The notes beneath the pieces were generated by a model, which worked only from the letters and a program-made list of their open reading frames with translations, did no database searches and was not told the DNA's origin. The position numbers and the translations under genes are program-made. Below, in pieces: positions 64,000 to 64,000 of a DNA stretch of 64,000 nucleotides; position 1 is the stretch's first letter, and every line of letters starts with the position of its first letter. The DNA comes from Rhodococcus rhodnii (GTDB lineage: Bacteria; Actinomycetota; Actinomycetes; Mycobacteriales; Pseudonocardiaceae), in assembly GCA_000720375.1 (NCBI GenBank), contig JOAA01000009.1:1-64000 (forward strand). The letters are read 5' to 3'.

Positions 64000-64000
64000 C

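Overview
The window is about 64 kb of high-GC actinobacterial DNA with dense, often translationally coupled genes, many GTG and some TTG starts, and several likely leaderless genes. Gene content (ergothioneine operon, LLM-class F420-type oxidoreductase, separate FabG/InhA reductases, coproporphyrin-type ferrochelatase with C-terminal cysteines, many TetR regulators, an RHS toxin) fits a Pseudonocardiales actinomycete of the Amycolatopsis/Kibdelosporangium/Lentzea type. The genus is an inference. A chromosomal backbone is likely, because acnA, a RipA-type NlpC/P60 endopeptidase, moxR, a DUF58 protein, a VWA protein, fabG, inhA and hemH occur in the order known from the Mycobacterium tuberculosis Rv1475c-Rv1485 locus, with other genes inserted. 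I see no tRNA, rRNA, transposase, integrase or CRISPR array.

Layout. 1-364 is non-coding with degenerate tandem repeats. 365-3959 holds two divergent regulator/enzyme pairs (TetR/SDR, WYL regulator/FAD monooxygenase). 4060-8358 is the ergothioneine operon egtABCD, without egtE, closed by a strong hairpin. 8421-12660 holds a DUF3710 protein, a membrane protein divergent from an Lrp regulator, a secreted S33 peptidase and a TetR. 12956-16738 holds a secreted NucA/NucB-propeller fusion and a TetR/methyltransferase pair sharing a 32-bp palindrome. 16891-19707 is acnA. 20223-20430 is a 22-bp-periodic intergenic array. 21360-29622 holds cell-envelope proteins, the RipA-type endopeptidase and the moxR-DUF58-VWA operon.

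29860-38658 is an accessory stretch: GlsB, a four-gene sensory/transport operon (TAXI protein, histidine kinase, response regulator, MHS permease), a small cassette bounded by 22-bp direct repeats that carries a leader peptide, a terminator and a 64-residue membrane protein, a beta-propeller protein and an FtsX-type permease with no ATPase beside it. 38860-43028 is fabG-inhA-antiporter-hemH. 43591-50472 is a sugar-uptake locus (ROK regulator, ABC binding protein, two permeases, GH4 glycosidase, sugar kinase). 51235-55230 is a TetR-AAA+-VWA operon. 55574-58120 is a NitT/TauT-type binding protein with a two-in-one permease, again without an ATPase. 58233-61085 are a duplicated DUF4352 lipoprotein and a secreted S15 peptidase. 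The right edge carries an RHS polymorphic toxin with a DUF4258-like C-terminus, followed in overlap by a DUF2283 gene, which looks like an effector/immunity pair.

Operons typically end in long, perfect stem-loops without a U-run (8364, 12014, 16839, 21315, 43020, 61090); only a few terminators have classical U-tracts (29812, 34733, 55241).
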